From: an uncultured Roseibium sp.
GTDB lineage: Bacteria > Pseudomonadota > Alphaproteobacteria > Rhizobiales > Stappiaceae
Length of the DNA: 64,000 bases
Direction: 5' to 3'
NCBI RefSeq assembly: GCF_963675985.1
Contig: NZ_OY780958.1
Location: 2,666,001-2,730,000 of the forward strand
The notes beneath the pieces were generated by a model. It was given only the letters and a program-made list of their open reading frames with translations, was not told the DNA's origin and did no database searches. The stretch's first letter is position 1. The number at the start of each line of letters is the position of its first letter. Of the stretch, positions 1-8,273 are shown in pieces. The translations under genes and the position numbers were made by a program.

Positions 1-1274
1 AGGGGTTCGCTCAGGATGTCATTGACCGTCATGCGCGGATTGAGCGAGGAAAACGGATCCTGGAAGATGAACTGGACCCGGCGCCGATAATCCATCAGGT
101 TCGGACCGGACAACTCCGTAACATTCTTGAGGCCTTCGCCGCGGTTATAGAGAATTTCGCCGCCATCGATATCGATGGCGCGCAGAATGGCCTTGGCGGC
201 CGTCGTCTTGCCGGACCCGGATTCGCCGACCAGCCCCAGGCACTCGCCGCGCCGGATGGTGAGATTGATGCAATCAAGCGCGGTCATCGTCTTCGGGCGG
301 CTTCCGAGAATTCCGCCCTTTCTCAAGGTGAAGCGCTTTGTCACATCGCGCATTTCCACGAGCGGGGTTCCCGGTTCGACCTTGCATTCGACCCGGCTTT
401 TCTTGAGATCGTCCGCTTTCACCTCGATCGGCCGGATCGGCACGAGCCGCTCGTTCTTGTCCATGTGAAAGCTCGGCACGGCGTTCAGAAGCGCCTTGAG
501 GTAGTCATGGCGCGGGTCGGTAAAGAGCTGTTCGGCTGTGCCTTTTTCCATGATCCGGCCGTGATAGATCACCACGACCTCATCGGCCATGTTGGCGACC
601 ACGCCGAAATCATGAGTGATCATCAGCACCGACATATGAAGTTCGGCCTGAACATCCTTGATCAGCTTGAGGATTTCCGCCTGGATCGTCACGTCGAGGG
701 CTGTCGTGGGCTCGTCCGCGATCAGGAGCGCGGGCCGGCAGATCATGGCCATGGCGATCATCGCGCGCTGACGCAAGCCGCCGGAGAGTTCGAAGGGATA
801 GGAATCCAGAGCGCGATCCGGTTCGGGAAACTGGACCAGGCGCAGCATGTCGCGGGTCAGCTCCCTCGCCTGCTGGGCGTCCACGTTCCGATGCAGCAGC
901 GCGGCCTCGCCGATCTGGTCGCCGATGGTGTGCAGCGGCGACAGGGAGGTCATCGGTTCCTGGAAAATGATGGCGACGTTGTTGCCCCGCAGTTCGCGCA
1001 TCTTCGGTCCGGCGAAGTCGAGCGCGGCGATGTCGACCGGCGGCACGTTCTTGGCGGGATCAGCCAGGAGCACCTTGCCGGAAGCGATTTCCGCGGATGC
1101 CGGCAACAGTCCCATCACGGTCTGGGAAATAACGGTCTTGCCCGATCCGGATTCGCCGACAAGAGCGACCGTTCTGTTCTGGGGAACGGAAAAAGAGACA
1201 TTGTCAACAGCCCGGACACGTCCTTCAGCTGTCTTGAAATCGACCGTCAGACCATCGATCGATAGAACATCCAC
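1..1274 (-). CDS. Dipeptide/oligopeptide-type ABC transporter ATP-binding protein, two fused ATPase domains (3' end off the window)
   Basis: This is the ATPase of a peptide/nickel-type ABC importer (DppD-DppF fused, as in YejF or GsiA). The first domain shows Walker A GESGSGKT at about residues 40-47, signature ELSGGLRQR and Walker B LLIADEPTTALD. A second domain follows a C-rich linker and has its own GESGSGKTTAAK. The reading frame stays open to base 1, soon after the second Q-loop (FIFQDPFSSLNPRM), so roughly the last quarter is missing. I start at a GTG with AGGGAGGG 8 nt upstream. In-frame ATGs at 1295 and 1310 are possible but have weaker ribosome sites. A CRP-type box lies about 120 nt upstream. 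The substrate cannot be told from the ATPase alone. Confidence 0.9.
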   Translation of the reverse strand, partial: MDVLSIDGLTVDFKTAEGRVRAVDNVSFSVPQNRTVALVGESGSGKTVISQTVMGLLPASAEIASGKVLLADPAKNVPPVDIAALDFAGPKMRELRGNNVAIIFQEPMTSLSPLHTIGDQIGEAALLHRNVDAQQARELTRDMLRLVQFPEPDRALDSYPFELSGGLRQRAMIAMAMICRPALLIADEPTTALDVTIQAEILKLIKDVQAELHMSVLMITHDFGVVANMADEVVVIYHGRIMEKGTAEQLFTDPRHDYLKALLNAVPSFHMDKNERLVPIRPIEVKADDLKKSRVECKVEPGTPLVEMRDVTKRFTLRKGGILGSRPKTMTALDCINLTIRRGECLGLVGESGSGKTTAAKAILRAIDIDGGEILYNRGEGLKNVTELSGPNLMDYRRRVQFIFQDPFSSLNPRMTVNDILSEP

Positions 1275-1393
1275 TTTCGCATCCCTCCCTGCCATGCCCT
1301 TGATCGGCATGCCATAACTAAGCCTTTGCCCACGATAAAAGACAACCACATTTTCCAATTGCTTAGCAATGGCTGTCACGCAAATCGGCTTTA

Positions 1394-1409
1394 TGTGATG
1401 AAGATCACA
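1394..1409. promoter_or_regulatory. Perfect CRP/FNR-superfamily palindrome TGTGA-N6-TCACA
   Basis: The sequence TGTGATGAAGATCACA is the exact two-half-site consensus of cAMP-CRP. It sits 120-135 nt upstream of the ABC ATPase start and 42 nt past the stop of the adenylate cyclase gene, so the likely target is the ABC gene (minus strand). The palindrome is seen directly. The identity of the binding protein is inferred, and a CRP homolog is not encoded in this window. Confidence 0.6.
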
Positions 1410-1450
1410 GTTTGGCGACGGCGAAAAGATCGGTCAGGTCAGGTTCGAGC

Positions 1451-3334
1451 CTATTCCGCTGCCGTCGTCGATGCGCTGTCGAGATCCATCCCCCGCGCAT
1501 GATCCCGCGTCGCAAAGGGATCCAGCTTCCACACATCGAGGGCACCGGTGCGGCCACGCAGACTGACCGAGCCAACCGCCGTCTTGTCCATTTCATGCGG
1601 CAGACGGGCCACGGTTTCGGCACTTGCCAGGATCACGATCTCCTCCTCGGATCCGATTTCCCGGCCGAGCGACTGCAGGCGGTCCGTAATGTTCACCGTG
1701 TCGCCGACAACCGTATAGTTCCACCGGTCGAGCGCACCGACGTTGCCGACCACGGCCGGGCCTGTGTGAATGCCGATACGGACATGGAATTGCGGAGCGC
1801 CGTGCTTGGCCGCGACAAGGTTCGCCGCATGAAGCGCCCTGGCGATATGCCGCGCGCTTTTAACCGCGGCTTCGGCGTGATCGGGCCGCGCGTCCGGCGC
1901 GCCCCAGAAGGCCAGCATGCCATCGCCGACGAACTTGTCGACGGTTCCGCCCTCAGCTTCCACGGCCGCCACCAGAATAGCGAAATGCTCATTAAGGTGT
2001 CGCGCGGTTTCTGCCGCGGTCATGTTCTGCGACAGGGATGTGAAACTGACGATGTCGGTGAACAGGATCGTCAACTCCGCCTCGCGGGCATCTGCCGCCG
2101 AACTGCCGCCCAATCTCATCAACTTGATGAACAGGGATCGCGGCACATAGGTGTTCATGGCTTTAAGGCCTTCCACCATTGCGTTGAAGGCTTTAGCCAC
2201 CTGATCGAGTTCGCTCACCCGGCTGCGCGGCAGCGGCTCCACATCGGAAAGAGACAGATTGCGGACCTTTTCCGATTGTTCGGCCAGCGCTTTCAGCGGA
2301 CGGGCAACCCGCCTCCCCAGCCAGACGGCTATCAGCACGGATACGACAAGCGCCGCAAAGCCGACGAAGGCAGAACCGGCAAGACGTCGAACCTCACGCG
2401 AAATCGAGGTATTGCGGATGTACTGACCAACGATCCACGGCTGATCGCTGTAACCCGGAACCGACACGCTGAGCATAATGAAGTCTTCGCCTTCGGCGTC
2501 GACATCAGCCACGTCGATTCCGAACTTGGCCGCCTTCTGGAAGGTAGGCATGGCCTCCGTGTCGGCGTTCGTCGCTAGAACCGGATCGCCGAGCGCGTCC
2601 CTCTTGGCGGGCAGCTCGACCAACGGTTTTTCCCCCGTCTGAAAGCCGGTCATGTCGGAATGGACCACGACTTCGTCACCGTTGGCGATGATGAAGTTGG
2701 TCGTGTCCGGTCCTTCGTCGAGGTTCTGGATGCTCAGCCCCAGTTCCGCAAGTGAACTCGCAGCCGTCAGCGTCCCGATCTTGGCGCCATCCCGCACGAG
2801 AGGGACGGACACATTGGCAAACTGGCCGAATTTATTCGACAGAAGCGGCCCCCAGACGGGCCCGCTGTCCTTGTCCAGTTCCGGCAGGACATACATCTCA
2901 TGACCACTGGTCGGCACATCGCGTGTGAACGGCCAGGTCTTGCCGTTGGGCGCCTTGTAAACGCCGAACCTCTCGCCCTTGAGATCCGTGACGACCAAAA
3001 CGGTCAGGACCGGATTCGAGGAAATGGCGATAGACAGATTCTCCAGCGCCGCGTCAACGTTGTCGAAGCCAAGGGACCCCTTATCGAAATAGGGCTTTAT
3101 GGCGATGACGGCCCGCTCCACCGCATCCAGATGGCGCCGCACCTGGTTCTCCATCGACCGGGTGATCAGGATCGCCTTGTCATTGAGGAGGGAGAAGGTG
3201 TTCTGGAAGTTCGCCGAAACCGACATGACAAGCACAAGCGCGAGCACGATAGCCACGAAACCGCCGAACCCAAACCCGACAATACGGGTGAGCGGCATCC
3301 TCAAATGGCGTCTGGCTCCCGACTTCTTCATCAT
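1451..3334 (-). CDS. Membrane-bound class III adenylate cyclase with extracellular sensor and HAMP domain
   Basis: Predicted to make cAMP from ATP in response to a periplasmic signal. Order in the 627-residue protein: TM helix at about 16-40, a Cache-like sensor at 45-315, a second TM at about 319-340, a HAMP linker to about 390, and a class III cyclase domain from about 420. Catalytic residues are intact: metal-binding Asp427 (FTDI) and Asp471 (GDG), adenine-selecting Lys467 and Asp545 (VVGD), and transition-state Asn548 and Arg552 (VNITDR). The Lys/Asp pair argues for ATP rather than GTP. The open frame extends upstream, but I start at the ATG-ATG pair at 3334 because AAGGAG lies just upstream and the first TM helix follows at once. 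A cAMP-receptor-type box follows the gene. Confidence 0.9.
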   Translation of the reverse strand: MMKKSGARRHLRMPLTRIVGFGFGGFVAIVLALVLVMSVSANFQNTFSLLNDKAILITRSMENQVRRHLDAVERAVIAIKPYFDKGSLGFDNVDAALENLSIAISSNPVLTVLVVTDLKGERFGVYKAPNGKTWPFTRDVPTSGHEMYVLPELDKDSGPVWGPLLSNKFGQFANVSVPLVRDGAKIGTLTAASSLAELGLSIQNLDEGPDTTNFIIANGDEVVVHSDMTGFQTGEKPLVELPAKRDALGDPVLATNADTEAMPTFQKAAKFGIDVADVDAEGEDFIMLSVSVPGYSDQPWIVGQYIRNTSISREVRRLAGSAFVGFAALVVSVLIAVWLGRRVARPLKALAEQSEKVRNLSLSDVEPLPRSRVSELDQVAKAFNAMVEGLKAMNTYVPRSLFIKLMRLGGSSAADAREAELTILFTDIVSFTSLSQNMTAAETARHLNEHFAILVAAVEAEGGTVDKFVGDGMLAFWGAPDARPDHAEAAVKSARHIARALHAANLVAAKHGAPQFHVRIGIHTGPAVVGNVGALDRWNYTVVGDTVNITDRLQSLGREIGSEEEIVILASAETVARLPHEMDKTAVGSVSLRGRTGALDVWKLDPFATRDHARGMDLDSASTTAAE

Positions 3335-3523
3335 GCGGCTGTTTTTCTCCTTAAACCGGCCATTAAGCCGGTGCCGTGGGTAAAATATGGCAATCGGGTA
3401 AAGCAGAAGCAAATACGAAACCAGCACGCCACCGCAGGTGCGGCGATGAGCGCGGGCATCGCGATCGTCTGTCGCCGGTTTGTCCCCGTTTCTCCACTGC
3501 CCCACCGACAGGGCGACTTGCCC

Positions 3524-3552
3524 TTGACCGCTTAGGACGTTTGCCCTATTCC
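3524..3552 (+). promoter_or_regulatory. Candidate sigma70-type promoter for the TetR/YciI pair
   Basis: TTGACC (3524-3529) and TATTCC (3547-3552) are 17 bp apart. The first copy of the tandem palindrome lies between these two hexamers, which is where a repressor would block RNA polymerase. The -10 match is only moderate. Confidence 0.4.
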
Positions 3553-3573
3553 TGAAATAGGATGATTGTCCTA
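3533..3573. promoter_or_regulatory. Tandem operator: two 16-bp imperfect palindromes upstream of the TetR gene
   Basis: Copy 1, TAGGACGTTTGCCCTA (3533-3548), and copy 2, TAGGATGATTGTCCTA (3558-3573), agree at 13 of 16 positions, and each is a dyad with TAGG/CCTA ends. Centres are 25 bp apart. Location directly before a TetR-family gene suggests autoregulation. Copy 2 overlaps the furthest-upstream possible start of that gene, which favours a downstream start codon. Confidence 0.55.
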
Positions 3574-3639
3574 ATCTTGTCGCAGCCGTCCCGCGGCCGT
3601 GTCGGATTAGCCATGAAAACGCTGTGGGAAATGAGGATC

Positions 3640-4215
3640 ATGAGACGTCTGAAAACGCGAGAACAGATCGTCGAGGCAGCCGACCAGCTGTTTTACCGGC
3701 AGGGCTACGAGCATACGTCGTTTTCGGATATTGCGGGTGCGGTCAAAATCTCGCGCGGCAATTTCTATTACCACTTCAAGACCAAGGACGAGATCCTGGA
3801 GGCTGTGATCGAACAGCGCTTGCGGGCCACGAGGCAGATGCTCGACCAGTGGGAAGCCGACGGCGCCACGCCGGCCGAACGCATCACGTGTTTCATCAAG
3901 ATCCTGATCACCAACCAGTCCAAAATCATGGCCTATGGCTGTCCGGTCGGCACGCTGACCAGCGAGTTGGCAAAACTCGGACATTCGGCCCAGTCCGATG
4001 CCGGCAGGCTGTTCACCCTGTTCCGGGAATGGCTCTCCGAACAATTCGCCGCCCTCGGACGGAAAGCAGACGCCGATGAACTGGCGATGCATCTGCTCGC
4101 CCGCAGCCAGGGCGTGGCCACGCTCGCAAATGCCTTTCACGATGAAGCCTTCGTCACCTCGGAAGTCGACAAGATGTGCGGCTGGCTGGACGACGCGATT
4201 TCAAACAAACATTAG
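3640..4215 (+). CDS. TetR/AcrR family transcriptional regulator
   Basis: A 191-residue repressor with a canonical TetR N-terminal helix-turn-helix (TREQIVEAADQLFYRQGYEH, then FSDIAGAVKISRGNFYYHFK) and a divergent ligand-binding C-terminal half. I chose the ATG at 3640 (TGAGGA just upstream), which places the helix-turn-helix at the very N-terminus as usual. Earlier in-frame ATGs at 3613 and 3631 and the far-upstream GTG-type start at 3562 add unconserved residues. It is followed after 20 nt by a YciI-type gene, so the two are probably co-transcribed. A tandem palindrome in the promoter suggests it represses its own operon. The inducer is unknown. Confidence 0.9.
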   Translation: MRRLKTREQIVEAADQLFYRQGYEHTSFSDIAGAVKISRGNFYYHFKTKDEILEAVIEQRLRATRQMLDQWEADGATPAERITCFIKILITNQSKIMAYGCPVGTLTSELAKLGHSAQSDAGRLFTLFREWLSEQFAALGRKADADELAMHLLARSQGVATLANAFHDEAFVTSEVDKMCGWLDDAISNKH

Positions 4216-4235
4216 ACTTAAAAGAAGGAAACGGC

Positions 4236-4523
4236 ATGTTTATCGTCCTGCTCAGATTTTCCGACAAGAAGGCCCGGGCCAGCGACTTCATGGACGGTCA
4301 CAAGGCCTGGCTTCAACAAGGCTTTGCCGACGGCGTGTTCCTGCTGGCCGGCTCGCTTCAGCCCGGCGTCGGCGGCGGGATCCTCGCTGACGGGGCAACG
4401 CTTGAGGAGATCGAGGCGCGGGTGGGGGAAGACCCGTTTGTCGCCGAGAACGTCGTGACCGCGGAGATCCTCGACATGGCCGCCTCAAAGGCCGATGACC
4501 GGCTGGCCTTTCTCCTAAACTGA
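4236..4523 (+). CDS. YciI-family protein
   Basis: A 95-residue protein with the YciI ferredoxin-like fold signature: an N-terminal beta strand (MFIVLLRFSD), then DFMDGHKAWLQQGFADGVFL, a glycine-rich turn and the closing EDPFVAENVVTAEILD segment. YciI proteins are small dimeric enzymes or binding proteins, mostly of unknown activity. The start is set by AGAAGGA 7 nt upstream. It follows the TetR gene by 20 nt and probably forms the second gene of that operon. No substrate can be deduced. Confidence 0.85.
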   Translation: MFIVLLRFSDKKARASDFMDGHKAWLQQGFADGVFLLAGSLQPGVGGGILADGATLEEIEARVGEDPFVAENVVTAEILDMAASKADDRLAFLLN

Positions 4524-4632
4524 TGCGCCCCTCTCCCTATCAGGCCACGACATTCAAACCTTTCATTTCCACTCCAGCCGAACCAGGTCGATCGGGATGG
4601 GAACCGTGCCCACCTTCCGAAAATGTGGCGAG

Positions 4633-4733
4633 GTGGATTGGATCACCCGGACTTCGCCGTGTGATGACGCAGTGTGTGGGCAAGCCTTGCCACTTGCCCC
4701 GTGTTATTGCACGGCGAAGTCCGGGCAATCCAC
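4633..4733. repeat. Palindromic intergenic element (cruciform-forming)
   Basis: The left arm GTGGATTG plus CCCGGACTTCGCCGTG (interrupted by GATCA) is the reverse complement of the right arm ending in CGAAGTCCGGGCAATCCAC (4710-4733). A shorter inner stem, GGCAAG/CTTGCC, lies between the arms. It sits between YciI and tag, where no reading frame is supported. It resembles the dispersed intergenic palindromes (RIME-like) of rhizobial genomes. Copy number elsewhere is unknown. Confidence 0.6.
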
Positions 4734-4802
4734 TCGCATCGGTGAAACGGTAAAGAGAGCGAAGATGCGTGATTTAGGAGCCCTATCAGGAGCGACGCCG
4801 AC

Positions 4803-5414
4803 ATGAGCACGACCATACCCGGCCCGGACGGGCGTCCGCGCTGCCGCTGGTGCGCGGCCGCGCCGGAGTTCTTTGCCTATCACGACCGGGAATGGGGTTT
4901 TCCGGTCGCCGATGACCGGCGCCTGTTCGAAAAGCTGTCGCTGGAAAGTTTCCAATCGGGCCTGAGCTGGCGCACGATCCTCGCCAAGCGGGAGAATTTC
5001 CGAAGAGCCTTTCACGGTTTCGACTTCGACAGGGTAGCCCAATTCGACGAGACCGATGTCGAACGCCTGCTGCAGGACGAGGGCATTGTCCGCCATCGCG
5101 GCAAGATCGAGGCGGTGATCAACAACGCCAAACGTGCCCTCGAATTGATCGAGCAGGAAGGCTCGCTCGCCGCCTATGTCTGGCGATTCGAACCCGATCC
5201 GGCCGATCTCGGCACGCCACAGACGGCGTCCACCTCGGCAACCTCGGTTGCCCTGTCGAAAGACCTGAAAAAACGGGGCTGGAAATTCGTCGGCCCGACC
5301 ACGGTCTATGCCTTCATGCAGGCCATGGGGCTGATCAACGATCACGTGGAAGGCTGCGCTATGCGCGCCGAGGTCGAAGCGGCGCGGAAAGCGTTTGAGA
5401 GGCCGAAGGCGTGA
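4803..5414 (+). CDS. tag: DNA-3-methyladenine glycosylase I
   Basis: Removes 3-methyladenine from alkylated DNA in base excision repair, in the cytoplasm. The 203 residues match Tag throughout: N-terminal CRWC and YHDREWGFP, FEKLSLESFQSGLSW with the catalytic-pocket residues, then HRGKIEAVINNAKR and the C-terminal NDHVEGC. The zinc site of the family is recognisable in the N-terminal Cys and His and the C-terminal His-x3-Cys. The length is typical. It stands alone on the plus strand, converging on sqr. Confidence 0.95.
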   Translation: MSTTIPGPDGRPRCRWCAAAPEFFAYHDREWGFPVADDRRLFEKLSLESFQSGLSWRTILAKRENFRRAFHGFDFDRVAQFDETDVERLLQDEGIVRHRGKIEAVINNAKRALELIEQEGSLAAYVWRFEPDPADLGTPQTASTSATSVALSKDLKKRGWKFVGPTTVYAFMQAMGLINDHVEGCAMRAEVEAARKAFERPKA

Positions 5415-5439
5415 GTGCCTTCCGGCATCGTTCCGGCGC

Positions 5440-6717
5440 TTACTTGGCTTTCAGCTTGCCGCCGATGTTGAGTGCCTGCATGACGATCTTCTCGTAATAG
5501 GGCTCGGTCGTGCCTTTACGGATCTTGCGCAGGAAATACTTCTCGAAGGCGACCTTGGCCAGATGCACCCATTTGCCGCTCGACGACCAGTTGACGTTGC
5601 GCGGCGGGTTCTGGGGCTCGGCAATGAAGACCACGCCGCCGTCGCCGAAATCGGCCAGGCAGATGGCGTTCCAGGAGCCCTCGTGGGTCGGTTCCCTGCC
5701 GGCGACGATCTCCTTCAGGTTCTGGGCAATCGCCGTCACCATGCTTTCGATCATGTAACCGGTTTTCGGCACGCCGACGGGCACCGGGGTCGCTTCCAGC
5801 GGCGCGATGGCGATGCACACGCCGGCACCGAAGACGTTCGGATATTTCGGGTTGCGCTGGTGTTTGTCGACGACAACGAAACCGCGCGGATTGACCAGTC
5901 CCTCAATGTCGCGCACCGCCGGAATGCCGCGAAAGGCCGGCAGCATCATGGAATAGCCGAACGGCAGTTCGTGGGTCTTCTTGACCTTGCCGTCCTCATC
6001 ATGCTCGGAGACGGTCATTTTGCCGTCCTCGACCTTGTCCACCTTGGCGTTGGTGATCCAGCGGATGTGACGCTCGCGCATTTCGCTTTCGAGCAGGCCC
6101 TTGGTGTCGCCGACGCCGCCCAGACCCAGATGCCCCACGTAAGGTTCGGCGGTGACGAAGGTCATCGGCACCTTGTCGCGGATCTTCCGCTTGCGCAGGT
6201 CCGTATCCATGATCATGGCGAATTCATAGGCTGGGCCGTAGCAGGACGCCCCCTGCACCGCGCCGACCACGATCGGTGCCGGATTGGCGCAGAAGGTTTC
6301 CCATTTCGACGCCCCCTTGACGGCATGCTCGACATCGCAGACCGACGACGTGAAGCCTTCCGGACCCAGGCCCTCGATCTCGTCGAAGGCGAGTTCCGGG
6401 CCCGTGGCGATGATGAGGTAGTCGTAGGCGATCGGTTCGCCGGTTGACAGGTCGACCTTGTTTTCCTCCGGCCGCACCTTTTCCGCCGACGCATGGACGA
6501 AGTCGACGCCGTGGCGCGGCAAGGTGCCGGCCAGATCGACGGTGATGTCCTCCTTGGTGCGCCACTTGACGGCAACCCAGGGATTGGACGGTGTGAACTG
6601 GAAATACGGCGCCTTGGAAACCACGGTCACCTTGTGGGATTTGCCCAGGGCTTCGCGAACTTCGTAAGCCGCCGAAACACCGGCGACGCCACCGCCGAGA
6701 ATGACGATATGTGCCAT
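5440..6717 (-). CDS. sqr: Sulfide:quinone oxidoreductase (type I-like)
   Basis: An FAD flavoprotein on the inner membrane that oxidises sulfide and passes electrons to quinone. The 425-residue protein starts with the FAD-binding HIVILGGGVAGVSAAYEV and carries YLIIATGPEL. Cysteines lie at 127, 159 and 353, the positions I recall for the three catalytic cysteines of the Rhodobacter capsulatus enzyme (about 427 residues); one more lies at 301. The C-terminal half has the quinone-site segment PVPVGVPKTGYMIE. The start at MAHIV is preceded by AGGAGGA. It is transcribed away from two YeeE/YedE transporter genes and an exported phosphatase-like gene, which together suggest a sulfide/persulfide handling block. 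Alternative: a related sulfide-linked flavoprotein. Confidence 0.88.
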   Translation of the reverse strand: MAHIVILGGGVAGVSAAYEVREALGKSHKVTVVSKAPYFQFTPSNPWVAVKWRTKEDITVDLAGTLPRHGVDFVHASAEKVRPEENKVDLSTGEPIAYDYLIIATGPELAFDEIEGLGPEGFTSSVCDVEHAVKGASKWETFCANPAPIVVGAVQGASCYGPAYEFAMIMDTDLRKRKIRDKVPMTFVTAEPYVGHLGLGGVGDTKGLLESEMRERHIRWITNAKVDKVEDGKMTVSEHDEDGKVKKTHELPFGYSMMLPAFRGIPAVRDIEGLVNPRGFVVVDKHQRNPKYPNVFGAGVCIAIAPLEATPVPVGVPKTGYMIESMVTAIAQNLKEIVAGREPTHEGSWNAICLADFGDGGVVFIAEPQNPPRNVNWSSSGKWVHLAKVAFEKYFLRKIRKGTTEPYYEKIVMQALNIGGKLKAK

Positions 6718-6897
6718 TTGGTCTTTCCTCCTCAAGCCTCCCTCTCCAGCTGACAGACTCCTCTTCTGCCGCTGGCGGGATCTTTGTTTTTGTCCGGTGG
6801 CTGCTTGAACAACGGTCGAGCCGCAGTCCTCAGCAATCGGCCATTTGTTTCCCGCCGAATGGTTGCGTCATTGTGCTATCGCAAAGTAGGCGAGAAT

Positions 6898-6917
6898 ATA
6901 TTCATATATCTGTATAT
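6898..6917. promoter_or_regulatory. AT-rich 20-bp dyad in the sqr / yeeE divergent region
   Basis: ATATTCATATATCTGTATAT is symmetric at 16 of 20 positions and stands out in a GC-rich genome. It lies 180 nt upstream of sqr and about 180 nt upstream of the YeeE gene. AT-rich dyads of this kind are bound by ArsR-type sulfide sensors (BigR/SqrR) in related bacteria. That link is inferred, and no such regulator gene is adjacent. Confidence 0.35.
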
Positions 6918-7021
6918 TATAAAATACCAGCGAAATACCCGCTAAGGCGCTTCCGGTCTACGCCGTGGGTCGCTCACCGGACAGATTATCTCTCCCGGTC
7001 GGGACAATGCGATCAGGCGGA

Positions 7022-7067
7022 TTGATCCGATCGCCCGGTTTTGTATATTACTAGTTTCGAATGTAAT
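7022..7067 (+). promoter_or_regulatory. Promoter with overlapping dyad for the yeeE operon
   Basis: TTGATC (7022-7027), a 16-bp spacer and TATATT (7044-7049) form a plausible promoter. An inverted repeat, ATTAC (7047-7051) and GTAAT (7063-7067), overlaps the -10 box and the expected start site, a usual place for a repressor. The first gene begins 27 nt further on. The proteins involved are unknown. Confidence 0.4.
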
Positions 7068-7093
7068 GAAACATTATTAGGGAGACGACTCCG

Positions 7094-7609
7094 ATGACCA
7101 CAAGTCCACGGCCGTTCTGGCCGCCGCTGGTCGCGGGTTTCGCGTTGGGGATCGCCTTGCTGGCGACGTTCCTGATCACCGGTCACGGCCTCGGCGCCTC
7201 GGGTTTCATCACCCGGCTTGCCGCCCAGATCAGTGACTGGCTCGCGCCCGCCGCAACCGTTGCCAACAGCTATTTCGGCCCCTTCGTCAAGGCAGGCGCC
7301 CCGCTGGCCTCCTGGATCACCTGGGAAGTCATCGGCGTGCTGATCGGCGCCTATGTGGGCGCCCGCAGCGCCGGCCGCTCCAGCGTCCAGGTCGAGCGCG
7401 GACCACAGACGTCACGCGGCCAACGCTTCGTCTACGCCTTCATCGGCGGCGCCCTGGTCGGCTTCGGTGCGCGTCTGGCGCGCGGCTGCACCAGCGGCAT
7501 CGGCCTGTCTGGCGGTGCGACCCTGGCCGTTGCCGGCTTCGTCTTCCTGGCCGGCTTCTTCATCGCCGGTTTCGTGGTCAGCATGCTTGCACGGAGGGTC
7601 TGGCAATGA
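7094..7609 (+). CDS. YeeE/YedE family sulfur-compound transporter, first half
   Basis: A 171-residue inner-membrane protein with about four hydrophobic helices. The C-terminal segment GGALVGFGARLARGCTSGIG contains the conserved Cys of the YeeE/YedE family, whose members import thiosulfate-type sulfur compounds. Here the transporter is split into two genes. The stop overlaps the next ATG by 4 nt (ATGA), so translation is coupled. GGGAGAC precedes the start. It is divergent from sqr. Confidence 0.88.
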   Translation: MTTSPRPFWPPLVAGFALGIALLATFLITGHGLGASGFITRLAAQISDWLAPAATVANSYFGPFVKAGAPLASWITWEVIGVLIGAYVGARSAGRSSVQVERGPQTSRGQRFVYAFIGGALVGFGARLARGCTSGIGLSGGATLAVAGFVFLAGFFIAGFVVSMLARRVWQ

Positions 7610-8259
7610 GCATTCCGTTTTACGATGGCGGCATTGCCAGCGGCCTCCTGTCGGGCATCCTGTTCGGCTATGTGCTCGAGGCCGCCGGCTTCGGCAGCCC
7701 ACGCAAGCTGACCGGCCAGTTCTCCTTGAAGGACTTCGCCGTCTTCAAGGTGATGTTCACCGCCGTTCTTGTCGCCGCCGTGGGCCTGTACCTGCTCCGG
7801 CTCGGCGGCGTGATCTCCGACAATGCGGTGTTCATTCCGACCCTGTTCTTCTGGGCCCTTGCCGTCGGCGGCATCCTGATCGGCGCGGGCTTTGCCCTTG
7901 GCGGCTATTGCCCCGGCACCTCGGTCGTCGGCGTGGCCTCCGGCCGGGTCGATGCGGTGGTGTTCGTCGTCGGCATGATCGCCGGCACGACCCTGTTTGC
8001 CTATGTGTTCGATCCGTTGACCGGCTTCTATTTCGCAGCCAAGGGCCCGGATGCCCAGCGACTGCCGGATCTTCTGGGTCTGCCGGAATGGCTGATCCTT
8101 GCCGTGCTGATCGTTATCGCGATGGCCGGCTTTGTTCTCGGCTCCAAGCTAGAACGCGCCCGCGGCGGTCCCTTTACCGCCAAGGACGTCTGCGCGCCCG
8201 ATGCCGGGACGGGCGCTGAGAAACCTGTCTCACACACAACACAGGCCATGAAGGCCTGA
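7606..8259 (+). CDS. YeeE/YedE family sulfur-compound transporter, second half
   Basis: A 217-residue membrane protein with the second YeeE/YedE signature (GAGFALGGYCPGTSVVGVASGR), again holding the conserved Cys in a Gly-rich loop. An earlier segment, GYVLEAAGFGSPRKLTGQF, is also typical of the family. It overlaps the previous gene by 4 nt and precedes the exported phosphatase-like gene by 14 nt, so all three are one operon. In BigR-type operons of related rhizobia such pairs accompany a persulfide dioxygenase and help manage sulfide. That function is inferred here from family and context. Confidence 0.88.
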   Translation: MSIPFYDGGIASGLLSGILFGYVLEAAGFGSPRKLTGQFSLKDFAVFKVMFTAVLVAAVGLYLLRLGGVISDNAVFIPTLFFWALAVGGILIGAGFALGGYCPGTSVVGVASGRVDAVVFVVGMIAGTTLFAYVFDPLTGFYFAAKGPDAQRLPDLLGLPEWLILAVLIVIAMAGFVLGSKLERARGGPFTAKDVCAPDAGTGAEKPVSHTTQAMKA

Positions 8260-8273
8260 GGAGGAAGCGTCCC

